Counted from the stretch's first letter, positions 28,013 through 36,800 are shown. The stretch is 64,000 bases of DNA from CAZPRY01 sp964589175 (GCA_964589175.1 CAZPRY010000014.1:25836-89835); one strand, 5' to 3'. Numbers and translations are program-made. The notes: generated by a model not told the origin, from the sequence alone.

Positions 28013-28771
28013 TCACGAAGTTTCTTCCTCAACTTTGGAGCGTAAAGCCAGACGGGAAACAAAGATGCTGAGTTCGTACAGGAACAGCAGCGGTATGCCC
28101 ATCATGATCATGCTCACCGGATCCGGAGGCGTTAAAAAGGCCGCTACGATAAGAATAATCACAACTGCATAGCGCCAGTATTTACGCAGAAATTTGGGGG
28201 TGAGCAATCCCATTTTCGTCAGAATAAACGATAAAATCGGCATCTGAAAAATCGCACCGGACGCGATCATCAGTTGCACTACAAATTTCGTATAATATTC
28301 AATCGAAATATTTTTCTCGATTTCGGCCGTTCCGATGCCGATCAGGAACCGGATCGCAAAGGGCACCAGAATGAAATAGGCAAAAGCAGCGCCGGCAATG
28401 AAAAAAAGTGAAACGCTGACGACCAGCCAGGGAGCCCATCTTTTCTCGTCGGGGAGCAAGCCCGGGCTCACAAAAGCCCAAAACTGGTACGCCAGCACCG
28501 GAATCGACAGAACGATTCCCATCGCAAAAGCCACCCACATCTTGAGCATCAGCACGCCCTGTACTCTCAAAACCTGGATAGTCATATCCGATGCCAGGTT
28601 TTTCGAGGGCAGGAGAATCAGATCGATCAAGCTGTCGGAAAAGACAAACGAGCCGACGGCGCAGATGATAACGGCCGCCAGAATTTTAAAAATCCGGGTT
28701 CGCAGCTCTTCGAGGTGATCCAGGAATCCCATTTCGAGCGAATCGCCGGTTGCTTGGGGGGGCTTACTCAC
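28013..28771 (-). CDS. tatC: Twin-arginine translocase subunit TatC
   Basis: The multispanning receptor of the Tat pathway, which exports folded proteins with twin-arginine signals. The 252 residues contain the N-terminal FLDHLEELRTRI signature with the conserved Glu residues, about six membrane helices, the YQFWAFVSPGLLPDEKRW loop, and FLTPPDP before the last helices. The start is GTG at 28771 with only a distant AGGAAGAG element; the ATG at codon 14 (MGFLDHLEELR) is possible. No tatA or tatB is in the window. Confidence 0.95.
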   Translation of the reverse strand: MSKPPQATGDSLEMGFLDHLEELRTRIFKILAAVIICAVGSFVFSDSLIDLILLPSKNLASDMTIQVLRVQGVLMLKMWVAFAMGIVLSIPVLAYQFWAFVSPGLLPDEKRWAPWLVVSVSLFFIAGAAFAYFILVPFAIRFLIGIGTAEIEKNISIEYYTKFVVQLMIASGAIFQMPILSFILTKMGLLTPKFLRKYWRYAVVIILIVAAFLTPPDPVSMIMMGIPLLFLYELSIFVSRLALRSKVEEETS

Positions 28772-28980
28772 GATCGGTTCTATCTCTTCCTTTCGTCACT
28801 TCGAAGGCCCGGCCAGAGAGCTGAGGGGCCTCGCTGAATTGCCGTGAAATTTACGAAAATTTGGGATGAAATCACCCATAATCCGCAATTCCGCCGATAA
28901 CCGAAAATCCGTCCGGCATAGCGAAGTCGGATTCGGGATGCTGATAACCAGGGAACGATAATGGGGAAATGGGGCCAATA

Positions 28981-29658
28981 TCAACCGAATTGATTGATAA
29001 ATTCCTCGTAATTAGGAATGACCAGCCTGCGGCCGCGTTTCTCGAGATAGCCTTTGTCCTGGAGCAATTTCAGCATGCGCGAGACGGTTTCGCGCGAGGT
29101 GCCGGCCATGTTGGCGATATCCTGCTGATAGGGCAGGTTCTCGATGACCACTTTGCCCATCTGGATCACGCCCAGCTCTTCGGCCAGACGGATCAGGGTG
29201 ATGGCAATCCGATTCTCGGCATCGCTGAGAGACAAGCCCTCAATTTGCTGATCCGATTTGCGCAGGCGGGCCGCCAACTCCTGTAAGAGCACAATCGCGA
29301 TCTGGGGATGCCTCTCCAGCAGATCCAGGAAATCGCCCCTTTTCAATACCAGGACCTCGGTATCCTCCAGCGCAATGACGTTCGCGGAGCGACTCTCGCC
29401 GTCGAAGATCGACATCTCGCCGAAAAAATCACCCTCTCCTAAGATAGAGAGGATCACCTCGCGCCCGTCATCACTGAGCCGGGTGATCTTGACACTTCCC
29501 TGACTGAGAATAAACAGCGTATCGCCGAAATCTTCTTCCATCAGAATCATGTTATTTTTCTTGTACCTGCGCCGCTGCATGAGCGCATAGATCTTCTCCA
29601 GCGCATCTTCTTTGAGGTCCGCAAACATGGGTATATTCTTTAGCATTAAATGTTCCAT
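28981..29658 (-). CDS. Crp/Fnr-family transcription regulator
   Basis: A 225-residue regulator with an N-terminal cyclic-nucleotide-binding fold (about 10-125) and a C-terminal winged helix (about 150-220; QQDIANMAGTSRETVSRMLKLL is the recognition region). The phosphate-binding cassette reads FFGEMSIFDG followed by SRSANV, keeping the Glu, Arg and Ser that contact a cyclic nucleotide in CRP, so nucleotide binding is plausible. There are no Fnr-type iron-sulfur cysteines. It lies after the gerW-like gene. Its targets are unknown. Confidence 0.9.
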   Translation of the reverse strand: MEHLMLKNIPMFADLKEDALEKIYALMQRRRYKKNNMILMEEDFGDTLFILSQGSVKITRLSDDGREVILSILGEGDFFGEMSIFDGESRSANVIALEDTEVLVLKRGDFLDLLERHPQIAIVLLQELAARLRKSDQQIEGLSLSDAENRIAITLIRLAEELGVIQMGKVVIENLPYQQDIANMAGTSRETVSRMLKLLQDKGYLEKRGRRLVIPNYEEFINQFG

Positions 29659-29727
29659 CGCCGCTCTATCCTTTTGAAAAAAATAGGTTTCGCCGTCATT
29701 AAAAACAAGGAAAAGTTTTTAACGGTT

Positions 29728-30099
29728 TTATTTTTCTGCTTTCGGACGCTTTGAGTCGTCCCCGGATTTGCTGAATTTTTGGATCAGGTCCGGAATCATA
29801 TCGACGATTTTCATATAATTCGGTCCCTTCTCCTTCAGCGAATGGACCCGAATTTCTTTCTCGTTGACGGTGATGATGGCAATCGGTTCGATAATGGCGC
29901 CGCCGCCCGTCGCACTGTTCGGGTGCTCCCCTTTGGCCTCTTTGCCCAGTTCGCCGCTGCCGGCTCCAAAGCCCAGGGAAATTTTCGTCACCGGGATGAC
30001 CGTCGTCCCGGCCGCCTCGATGGGATGCCCGATAATCATTTCCGTTGAAACGATGTCGCGCAGTTTTCCAAGCAATGTGTCCACTAAAGCTTCGATCAT
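29728..30099 (-). CDS. GerW (YtfJ)-family protein
   Basis: A 123-residue protein of the GerW/YtfJ family, named for a B. subtilis protein needed for proper spore germination. The family core is clear: an N-terminal helix, EMIIGHPIEAAGTTVIPVTKISLGFGAG, a glycine-rich GGGAIIEPIAIITV segment and a charged tail. The ATG at 30099 has an AGGGGGG site. It is one base from the stop of the DUF2953-like gene, the same pairing as ytfI-ytfJ in Bacillus. No sporulation genes are seen here, so a general role in an unknown process is more likely than germination. Confidence 0.9.
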   Translation of the reverse strand: MIEALVDTLLGKLRDIVSTEMIIGHPIEAAGTTVIPVTKISLGFGAGSGELGKEAKGEHPNSATGGGAIIEPIAIITVNEKEIRVHSLKEKGPNYMKIVDMIPDLIQKFSKSGDDSKRPKAEK

Positions 30100-30100
30100 T

Positions 30101-30736
30101 TTATACCCCCCTTTGATGTTTTATCGTGCGTATATATTGTCGATACCCAAAAATAAGGACAGGAACGATATGAATCAATCGGATTGAGCCGTCAAAGGCC
30201 ATATTTCCCGTAAATTCTTTGTTAAGAAAAACGGGCTGAATGCTGATGTCACGCAGAATCGGAAAGGAATATCTCAGGCCGGCGATGGCTCCCATCAGAA
30301 TCCCGGTATAGGCCGGGTTGCCGGTTCCGACGCGCAGATCCGCTGTGAGTTTCTCGATCCGTACGATGCCCAGCAGCCGGCGCAGAACCTCTTTGCCCAG
30401 GCTGATCCAGTCGCGCAACGCAGATAATCCGGGACGTTTCCCTGCTTTGCGCGGCTTTTTCTTCTCCGCAGCTTTCTTTTCCCCGGCACCGGTCGGCCGG
30501 TCGAATATTTTCATCCCGTAAATGTAAATCCGCAGGCGATGGCGATCTCCGGATTCGTCCCAGACTGCCCGGATGGCCAGAAGGCCGGAAAAGAGTCCCA
30601 CCCGCGCACTCCATTCGGTTTTCCGCTCCGAAAGCGCCGCCTGCAAGGAAAAATAGCTGCGGGTCAGAAATGCTATGATTACGAACAGAATCGGCAAAAA
30701 GAGCAGCCAGCAGATTATTTTTAGTACAAAAATCAA
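30101..30736 (-). CDS. DUF2953 (YtfI-like) membrane-anchored protein
   Basis: A 211-residue protein with one N-terminal membrane helix (about 4-27), a basic linker (about 80-105, many Lys) and a C-terminal domain containing LTADLRVGTGNPAYTGILMGAI, the DUF2953 hallmark. The start is TTG at 30736 with an AAGGG site. It is followed after one base by the gerW-like gene, as ytfI is by ytfJ in Bacillus, so the two probably act together. The function is unknown. Confidence 0.8.
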   Translation of the reverse strand: MIFVLKIICWLLFLPILFVIIAFLTRSYFSLQAALSERKTEWSARVGLFSGLLAIRAVWDESGDRHRLRIYIYGMKIFDRPTGAGEKKAAEKKKPRKAGKRPGLSALRDWISLGKEVLRRLLGIVRIEKLTADLRVGTGNPAYTGILMGAIAGLRYSFPILRDISIQPVFLNKEFTGNMAFDGSIRLIHIVPVLIFGYRQYIRTIKHQRGV

Positions 30737-30826
30737 TTATTTCCCTTGATTTTTCCTTTGAATTTCAGCAATTATATAGATAACTTTGCACCGCTTTTTT
30801 GCTGGATAATATTTGAAAGGAATTAA

Positions 30827-31081
30827 ATGAGCAAGAACCAATCTGTCCAAAAACGAATTAGACAGGCAGAAAAATCGAGATTACGGAACAAGCATTATAA
30901 ATCCCTCATGAAAAACGTGATCAAGCAGGTAAAAAGCGCCGGTACCAAAGCCGAAGCCGAAAGTCTGTATCCGGAAGCAGCCTCGATCATCGACTCGATT
31001 GCGGGTAAAGGGATTATCCATAAAAACAACGCTGCGAACAAGAAATCGAGACTCGCTGCTCATCTAGCCAAGTTGTCGTAA
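30827..31081 (+). CDS. rpsT: Small ribosomal subunit protein bS20
   Basis: A basic 84-residue helical protein that binds 16S rRNA in the small subunit. MSKNQSVQKRIRQAEKSRLRN at the start and GIIHKNNAANKKSRLAAHL at the end match the family. An AAAGGA site lies six bases before the ATG. It is an isolated plus-strand gene, divergent from the ytfI-like gene and convergent with guaB. Confidence 0.96.
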   Translation: MSKNQSVQKRIRQAEKSRLRNKHYKSLMKNVIKQVKSAGTKAEAESLYPEAASIIDSIAGKGIIHKNNAANKKSRLAAHLAKLS

Positions 31082-31117
31082 TCGCTTGTTCGGTTTTTTC
31101 CTACTCCAATAATCTTA

Positions 31118-32581
31118 TCAATTTTCAGTTCTATAATTCGGAGCCTCCTTACTGATTTTAACATTGTGAGGATGGCTCTCCTGTATTGAGGCTTGTGTAA
31201 TTTTTATAAATTTCGCACGCTTCTGCAGGTCCGTTATATATTGGGTTCCGCAATATCCCATTGCAGAGCGCAGGCCGCCGATGAGCTGATGGATCGTATC
31301 CTGCAGGGCGCCCCGGTAAGGCACCAATCCTTCAATCCCTTCCGGCACCAGTTTCTTGGTATCTTCCGTATCCTGGAAATAACGCTCTTTACTGCCCTTG
31401 GACATGGCCGAGAGCGATCCCATACCGCGGTAGGACTTGTAAATCCGGCCTTCGTAGAGCACCTTTTCCCCGGGACTTTCATCCATTCCGGCCAATAACG
31501 AACCGAGCATCACCGTGTCCGCCCCGGCGGCCAGCGCCTTGGCAATATCACCGGAATAGCGGATTCCACCGTCCGCAATGATGGGAATATCCTGTTTCCG
31601 GGCCTCCTCCGCGCACTGCAGAATAGCCGTCAATTGCGGGACACCGACTCCTGCAATGACCCGCGTGGTACAGATCGCGCCGGGTCCGATACCAACTTTT
31701 ACGGCATCCACCCCGGCCTCAATCAGCGCTTTGACGGCTTCGGCAGTTGCTACATTGCCGGCAATGAGTTCCACATTGGGAAATCGCCGCTTGACATTAC
31801 GAACTATGGCAATGACAGCCTCCTGGTGACCGTGCGCCGTATCCACGACAAGCACGTCAACCTGCTCTTCGATGAGACGTTCAGCGCGTTTGATATTTGA
31901 CTCACCGACACCGATTGCTGCCCCGACCCGCAAGCGTCCGAACGAATCCTTGGCGGCGTACGGAAATCTCTTCTTTTTCAGGATGTCCTTAACCGTGATC
32001 AAGCCTTTCAACTGCCCTAGCGTATCGACAATCAGGAGCTTCTCGATCCGATGTTTCTGCAGGATTTCCTCTGCCTCTTCGAGCGTCGTTCCGACGGGCG
32101 CCGTCACCAGATTCTCTTTGGTCATTTTGCTGGAAACAAGGTGATCCAGGTTGGTTTCGAAACGGATATCGCGGTTGGTCAGGATTCCCACCAGATGCTC
32201 GTTATCAACGACCGGAATCCCGGAGATCGAATATTTGGACATGGCCGCCAGCGCTTCCCGGATGGTTCGGTCGGAAGACAAAGTAATCGGTTTTACGATC
32301 ATGCCGCTTTCCGAGCGCTTCACGATGTCCACATTGGAGGCTTGTTCCTCAACACTCATATTCTTGTGCAGGATTCCGATACCGCCCTCCCGGGCAATGG
32401 CGATCGCCATTTCACCTTCGGTTACCGTATCCATAGCCGCGCTTAGAACCGGAATATTCAGCTGAATGTTACGCGTCAGACGGGAAGTTAAAACAACCTC
32501 CTTGGGTAGAACATTCGAGGCAGCCGGAATGAGTAAAACATCATCAAATGTTAATCCTTCGGCTGTAATCTTTGTATTCAT
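31118..32581 (-). CDS. guaB: Inosine-5'-monophosphate dehydrogenase
   Basis: Catalyses the NAD-dependent oxidation of IMP to XMP, the committed step to guanine nucleotides. The 487 residues show LTFDDVLLIPA, LSAAMDTVTE, two CBS domains (about 93-205), the active-site loop GIGPGAICTTRVIAGVG with Cys304, DGGIRYSGDIAKALAAGAD, and the flap region SKGSKERYFQ. The length is usual for a CBS-containing IMPDH. A GAGGTG site precedes the ATG. Confidence 0.97.
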   Translation of the reverse strand: MNTKITAEGLTFDDVLLIPAASNVLPKEVVLTSRLTRNIQLNIPVLSAAMDTVTEGEMAIAIAREGGIGILHKNMSVEEQASNVDIVKRSESGMIVKPITLSSDRTIREALAAMSKYSISGIPVVDNEHLVGILTNRDIRFETNLDHLVSSKMTKENLVTAPVGTTLEEAEEILQKHRIEKLLIVDTLGQLKGLITVKDILKKKRFPYAAKDSFGRLRVGAAIGVGESNIKRAERLIEEQVDVLVVDTAHGHQEAVIAIVRNVKRRFPNVELIAGNVATAEAVKALIEAGVDAVKVGIGPGAICTTRVIAGVGVPQLTAILQCAEEARKQDIPIIADGGIRYSGDIAKALAAGADTVMLGSLLAGMDESPGEKVLYEGRIYKSYRGMGSLSAMSKGSKERYFQDTEDTKKLVPEGIEGLVPYRGALQDTIHQLIGGLRSAMGYCGTQYITDLQKRAKFIKITQASIQESHPHNVKISKEAPNYRTEN

Positions 32582-32645
32582 TGTTCACCTCAATTGGTTT
32601 GAGTGTTAATTTATTGATAAAGTAGTGACAATCTCTAGAAAGTTT

Positions 32646-34175
32646 TTAAGATTCCTGATCGGCTATCGCAGAAATTTCGGAAATGAAGAGCTGGTCGGAG
32701 AAGAGTTCATCCGCTTTGGCCAGGTCGGGGTACATGACCCGGTCGTGGCTCAGGAAATCCACCATCTCGCGAATTCTGTCATAGCCGCGCTGGGTGGCCC
32801 GGCCGCCTTTACGCGGTTTGCGGAAATCCATTCCCTGCGCCGCCACCAGCAATTCAATCCAGACGATCGTTTTGAGATTCCGGATAACCTGCAGCAGTTT
32901 CAGGCCGGCGTTTGGAGCCATGCTGACGTGATCCTCCTGGTTCGCCGAGGTCGGGATATTCTGCACCGATGCCGGATTGGAGAGCGTTCGGTTTTCCGCA
33001 CAGAGAGCCGCCGCCGTCACATGCGCGATCATAAAACCGGAATTCACACCGCTGGCCGTCACCAGAAAGGCCGGCAAATTGCTCATGGCGCTGTCGGTCA
33101 GGTTGGCAATGCGCCGTTCACTGATATTACCCAGTTCGGTCAAGGCGATGCAGAGTTGGTCGCCGGCAAAAGCCAGAGGCTCGGCATGGAAGTTACCGGC
33201 CGACAGAATTTCACCCTGGCCGGCGAAAACCAGCGGATTATCGGTTACGGCGTTGAGCTCATTTTCTACGATGTCCTCAGCAAAGCGTAACGCATCCCGG
33301 GACACTCCCAGGACCTGCGGTGCACAGCGAAAACTGTACGGATCCTGTACCTTTTTACAATGCAGGTGTGATTTCACAATCTCACTGTCCCGCAGAAAAC
33401 TGAGTAAATGCTTTGCGGTGGTGATTTGCCCCTTCTGACGGCGCAATTTGTGAATTTCCGGGCGGAAAGGCACATCAGTGGCCAGTTCCGCCTCGACACT
33501 CATGGCCACCGCCAGTTCCGACAGCAGGACGATTTTGGCAGCCTCCAGTACGGCAAACGCAATTAAAGTCGTTGAGTATTGCGTTCCGTTGATCAGCGAC
33601 AAACCGTCTTTGGGTCCCAATCTCACCGGTTCGTAAATCCCCTCCGCCACCAGCCGCTGGGAGGCCTGTCGTTCACCATTATAGAAGACATCTCCTTCGC
33701 CAATCAGCGGCAGACTCATGTGCGAGAGAGGCGCCAGATCGCCGCTTGCTCCGACCGAGCCGCGCCGGGGCACCACCGGAATGATGCGCTTATTCAACAG
33801 TTCAAGCAGTTTCTCAACCACCTCCATTGAGCATCCGGAGTAGCCGGCGGCCAGATTATTGACCTTCAGCAGCATCATCAACACAACCAATTCCTCGTCG
33901 ATGGGTTCCCCAACGCCACAGGCATGGCTGCGCAACAGGTTCAGTTGCAGCGTATCCAGATCATCGCCCGAAATCTGCACCTGGGCCAGCTTCCCGAAAC
34001 CGGTATTAATGCCGTAAACCACCTGGTGTTCACGGATGTTCTTCAGCACCAGGTCGCGGGCGGCCTGTACCTGTTTGCGAACCCCGGGCGCCAGGCTGAC
34101 TGGGCCTTGTTCTGCAAGAAATGTGGATATGATTGTGAGATTGAGATGCTTGCCGGTGAGTTCGACCGATTTCAT
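32646..34175 (-). CDS. hutH: Histidine ammonia-lyase
   Basis: Converts L-histidine to urocanate and ammonia, the first step of histidine breakdown. The 509-residue product has the MIO-forming Ala143-Ser144-Gly145 in GSVGASGDLAPLSHM, the catalytic Tyr53 in YGINTGFG, and RSHACGVG at 82-89, where the Ser-His pair favours histidine over tyrosine or phenylalanine. I chose the ATG at 34175, which matches the usual family N-terminus, over the 13-residue longer frame from 34214. No hutU, hutI or hutG is nearby, so the rest of the pathway, if present, is elsewhere. It lies upstream of guaB on the same strand. Confidence 0.93.
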   Translation of the reverse strand: MKSVELTGKHLNLTIISTFLAEQGPVSLAPGVRKQVQAARDLVLKNIREHQVVYGINTGFGKLAQVQISGDDLDTLQLNLLRSHACGVGEPIDEELVVLMMLLKVNNLAAGYSGCSMEVVEKLLELLNKRIIPVVPRRGSVGASGDLAPLSHMSLPLIGEGDVFYNGERQASQRLVAEGIYEPVRLGPKDGLSLINGTQYSTTLIAFAVLEAAKIVLLSELAVAMSVEAELATDVPFRPEIHKLRRQKGQITTAKHLLSFLRDSEIVKSHLHCKKVQDPYSFRCAPQVLGVSRDALRFAEDIVENELNAVTDNPLVFAGQGEILSAGNFHAEPLAFAGDQLCIALTELGNISERRIANLTDSAMSNLPAFLVTASGVNSGFMIAHVTAAALCAENRTLSNPASVQNIPTSANQEDHVSMAPNAGLKLLQVIRNLKTIVWIELLVAAQGMDFRKPRKGGRATQRGYDRIREMVDFLSHDRVMYPDLAKADELFSDQLFISEISAIADQES

Positions 34176-34339
34176 AGTGCCTGAAAATTTATAAAAGATC
34201 GGCTTCTTTGTCAAGCAATTGCCGGCCTCTCACTTAAATTATTTAGGCCTCATCCCCGCGCCATTGAGCCGTTCACCATTTACTTCCATTCCGATAGAAT
34301 AAGTGCTGCGGCGATTTGAAATATCGGATCGATTTCAAA

Positions 34340-35224
34340 TTACTTAAGATCTTTATCTTCGAGCAGTTTTTGTGTAACATCGGCCAGTTTACGATAGAGA
34401 TCTTTGATTTCGGGAGATTTCTCCAGATAGTCCAAATGCTGGCGGACTGTCCGTCTATCGCCGCGTGCAATCGGCCCTGTCAAGGCCTCCCGGAGCGGCT
34501 TCTGCCAGCCGTTCCGGACAGCCTGCTCCGACAATCCCAGCAACAGTTCCCGCGTCAGATCACCGTCCAAACCGGCCTCACGGCAGAGCACTTTGACCAG
34601 AGCGATCAGACTGACACTATAATTGTTCGCAAAAACCGCCGAAATATGCACGGCTTTCTTCTGCGCAGCCGTCAGCACGACGGATTTTGCGCCGAATGAA
34701 GTGACCAGCTGCCGGAGATCATCCTGAATTTCCCCCTCGCAGGTAAACAGCGATTGAGCCATCTGAGCTATGCCCGTTTCGAGATCGGTCACACTCAGCA
34801 CCGGGTGGAGAGAGCCAGTCGCAGCGCCGATTCTCTTCAGTTCGTGCAATTCGCCCGCATCCAGGAATCCCGACGTATGGAAAGCGTTGACGCCCTCGAG
34901 TCCTGTCATCCTGCCCGCAAGATCAGCGGCCACTTCAGCGATCACATCATCCCTCACGGAAATAATGAGCCAGCGATTCTCCCGGGAAATCCGGTCCGGG
35001 TCAGTGGAATTCCCGTCAAAGGCCACGTATTTAAGCGCACGTTGAATTCCTTCCGGGCTGCGGTTCCAGACGAAACCCGGCCGGAATCCCGCCCGGGAAA
35101 GGTGATAGGCCAGCGAAATGCCTACCCTGCTTGCCCCGATCAGCGTGAATGACTCCTGCTTTCCGTGATATTTTATTTTCGGAGGATGATCCGAAAAAGG
35201 GATTGACGGCGGCACTCTATTCAT
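34340..35224 (-). CDS. Rossmann-fold DUF2520 protein
   Basis: A 294-residue protein with an N-terminal NAD(P)-binding Rossmann domain (about 25-155: LIGASRVGISLAYHLSRAGF) and a helical C-terminal DUF2520 domain (about 160-290: GSLHPVLSV, AVHISAVFANNYSVSLIAL and LTGPIARGD). The layout resembles ketopantoate and 6-phosphogluconate reductase-like enzymes, but substrate and function are unknown. The start at 35224 overlaps the end of the MEMO1-family gene by eight bases, so the two are probably co-translated. Confidence 0.85.
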   Translation of the reverse strand: MNRVPPSIPFSDHPPKIKYHGKQESFTLIGASRVGISLAYHLSRAGFRPGFVWNRSPEGIQRALKYVAFDGNSTDPDRISRENRWLIISVRDDVIAEVAADLAGRMTGLEGVNAFHTSGFLDAGELHELKRIGAATGSLHPVLSVTDLETGIAQMAQSLFTCEGEIQDDLRQLVTSFGAKSVVLTAAQKKAVHISAVFANNYSVSLIALVKVLCREAGLDGDLTRELLLGLSEQAVRNGWQKPLREALTGPIARGDRRTVRQHLDYLEKSPEIKDLYRKLADVTQKLLEDKDLK

Positions 35225-36053
35225 ACACCGCCGCTGAGAGGTAGCCGACCACCTGGGATTTCATCCCGGATGTATCGCCGGAATTGCGGTAATCCAGTTC
35301 CGTACAGTGCGGCTTCCCGCGAGATTTTGCGTAATGCATCAGGGCCAGAACCGGCCCCAGGCCACACGCCTCCAGGCTGCGATCTTTATAGCCCTTTTCC
35401 AGAGCTTCCAGATCATAGGATTCCAGAAGCGCAATAAAATGGCGATCCAGACGAGCGGCCAGGTCGTAGCTGTGATAATGCGACAGATCGGAACTCGCCA
35501 CCACCAGAAATTCATGCTCTTCGGCGACCCGGGCCAGCGCATCGGCAAATTTACGAATGGATTCCACGCTGTTATCACCCATGACCACCGGAACCAGTTG
35601 AAAAGGGCCATCAAGCGCCATCTGCAGAAAGGGGAGTTGGACTTCCAGGGCATGTTCATTGCGGTGCCCGCTGTCCGAATAGTAGGCAATTTCATCGGAA
35701 CAAAGCCGGTCGCAAATGTCACGGTTGATCTCAATACTGCCCAGGGGTGTCTCATAGGCGCTCCCGCCGAAGATCGAAAAACCTTTGAAATATTCGCTGT
35801 GACAGGGTGCAATCACGACGACATTGGGGAGAGCCTGTCCCTTCAGCAATTTAAAGCCGGCCGCAGCGACGATGCCGGAATAGACATAGCCGGCATGCGG
35901 AGAAATCAAACCATACAGTTTTTTGTATTCCGGGGCAACCTTCGACGATTCGTGAAAATAGTGATTGATGGTTTCGCTGAGCTGATGCCGGGTTCCGGGA
36001 TAGAACATCCCCGCCACCACAGGGCGCCGCATGTGTTGCTTGGGAGCCGGCAT
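35217..36053 (-). CDS. MEMO1-family protein (AmmeMemoRadiSam system protein B)
   Basis: A 278-residue member of the MEMO1 family, related in fold to extradiol dioxygenases, usually found with an AMMECR1 protein and a radical-SAM enzyme. RRPVVAGMFYPGT, SPHAGYVYSG, APCHSEYF, NEHALEVQLPFLQ and VASSDLSHYH are all present, including the metal-site histidines. The ATG at 36053 has a GGAGG site four bases upstream, so the longer TTG frame from 36227 is rejected. The other two AmmeMemoRadiSam partners are not in this window. Its biochemical role is not settled. Confidence 0.9.
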   Translation of the reverse strand: MPAPKQHMRRPVVAGMFYPGTRHQLSETINHYFHESSKVAPEYKKLYGLISPHAGYVYSGIVAAAGFKLLKGQALPNVVVIAPCHSEYFKGFSIFGGSAYETPLGSIEINRDICDRLCSDEIAYYSDSGHRNEHALEVQLPFLQMALDGPFQLVPVVMGDNSVESIRKFADALARVAEEHEFLVVASSDLSHYHSYDLAARLDRHFIALLESYDLEALEKGYKDRSLEACGLGPVLALMHYAKSRGKPHCTELDYRNSGDTSGMKSQVVGYLSAAVYE

Positions 36054-36297
36054 ACTTCCTCCGATTGAAAGAATAAAGTATTCAGCTTTTTGCCCAAAGT
36101 CAAGCCTGATTCCGTAACTCCCGGCTAATTTATCAAAGAAATACCCGCCCCGAATCACTTCCGGATCGAAGTTCAGCTGCCGGTGAACCAGGCAAGCGGT
36201 AACCAACCCTTGTATCAAGTGATTCAATCAATACTACGGACCCGGGTAGAAAATTTCCAATGAATCGTCTAATGCAAGAGCCTGAGTAAAAATAATG

Positions 36298-36326
36298 TTG
36301 ACAAAGCCCACGAATTGCTCTAATAT
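36298..36326 (+). promoter_or_regulatory. Near-consensus sigma-70-type promoter
   Basis: TTGACA (36298-36303), a 17-base spacer and TAATAT (36321-36326). Predicted transcription starts near 36333, reading into the 21-bp repeat array and on to the TonB receptor at 36893, which would give the receptor a leader of about 560 bases. An ATG lies only a few bases after the predicted start (36339) and opens a 108-codon frame through the repeats. Confidence 0.7.
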
Positions 36327-36382
36327 TTCGCTGTAACCATGGCAATATTCGAGGCGGATTTGAGCAATTCCCCTTTCTTCGT

Positions 36383-36733
36383 TTGTTTGCGATCCATTCA
36401 GAGGGAATTCTTTATCTTAAATCCGAGTTTCACCGCTCATTTTTATTGTCCAGCAAACAATTTGGCGAACGAACGGGGGAACGTCGTTTCTACCCGGTGG
36501 AAGCCCGCTTTATTATGGTGGAAGTTCATTTCCCAGTGGTGGAAATCCATTTTATTGCGGTCGGAGTCCATTTTCTTATGGTGGAAGTTCATATTATCAC
36601 CGTCGAAGTCCATTTTCCGATGGGAAAAGTTAATTTCCCTACGGCGGAGGTCCACTTTTCAATGAGGGAATATCATTTTACAGTGGTCGAAATTCATTTA
36701 TTCCGGGTGGAATCCAGTCCAGGAGGGAAATGA
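36383..36733 (+). CDS. Possible small repeat protein (V-E-V-H-F heptads), doubtful
   Basis: A 116-codon frame crosses the 21-bp array. Because 21 is a multiple of three, each unit adds seven residues of the form V-E-V-H-F-x-x, an alternating polar/apolar pattern like a beta strand. Differences between units fall mostly on third codon positions of this frame: GTT/GTC, CAT/CAC, TTT/TTC and CCA/CCG/CCT. That argues for present or past translation. No convincing start codon or ribosome site is visible (the track-type start is a TTG at 36383). A competing frame (36339-36665) gives WWK-type heptads, and the opposite strand is also open. Confidence 0.3.
   Translation: MFAIHSEGILYLKSEFHRSFLLSSKQFGERTGERRFYPVEARFIMVEVHFPVVEIHFIAVGVHFLMVEVHIITVEVHFPMGKVNFPTAEVHFSMREYHFTVVEIHLFRVESSPGGK
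36497..36706 (+). repeat. Degenerate 21-bp tandem repeat, ten units
   Basis: Ten consecutive 21-base units run without spacers, starting at 36497, 36518, 36539, 36560, 36581, 36602, 36623, 36644, 36665 and 36686; a partial unit follows to about 36715. The consensus starts GTGGAAGTCCATTTT and ends with a variable six bases, often CTTATG. Units differ at several positions but never in length. There are no spacers, so it is not a CRISPR array. Confidence 0.92.
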
Positions 36734-36800
36734 GCCATTGGAAGGATGGTCTTTCTCGTTATTTTACTGGTGTCACGCGAGACCGGGGATCAAGGCCCGT

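Noticed and set aside
28796..28984. 62-codon minus-strand frame between the Crp/Fnr gene and tatC
   Set aside because: No ribosome site, no family similarity and unusual composition; probably chance.
31082..31117. Terminator between convergent rpsT and guaB
   Set aside because: There is a short T run but no stable stem before it.
36497..36706. Regular repeats that might be a CRISPR array
   Set aside because: Units are contiguous with no spacers, diverge from each other, and no cas gene is present.
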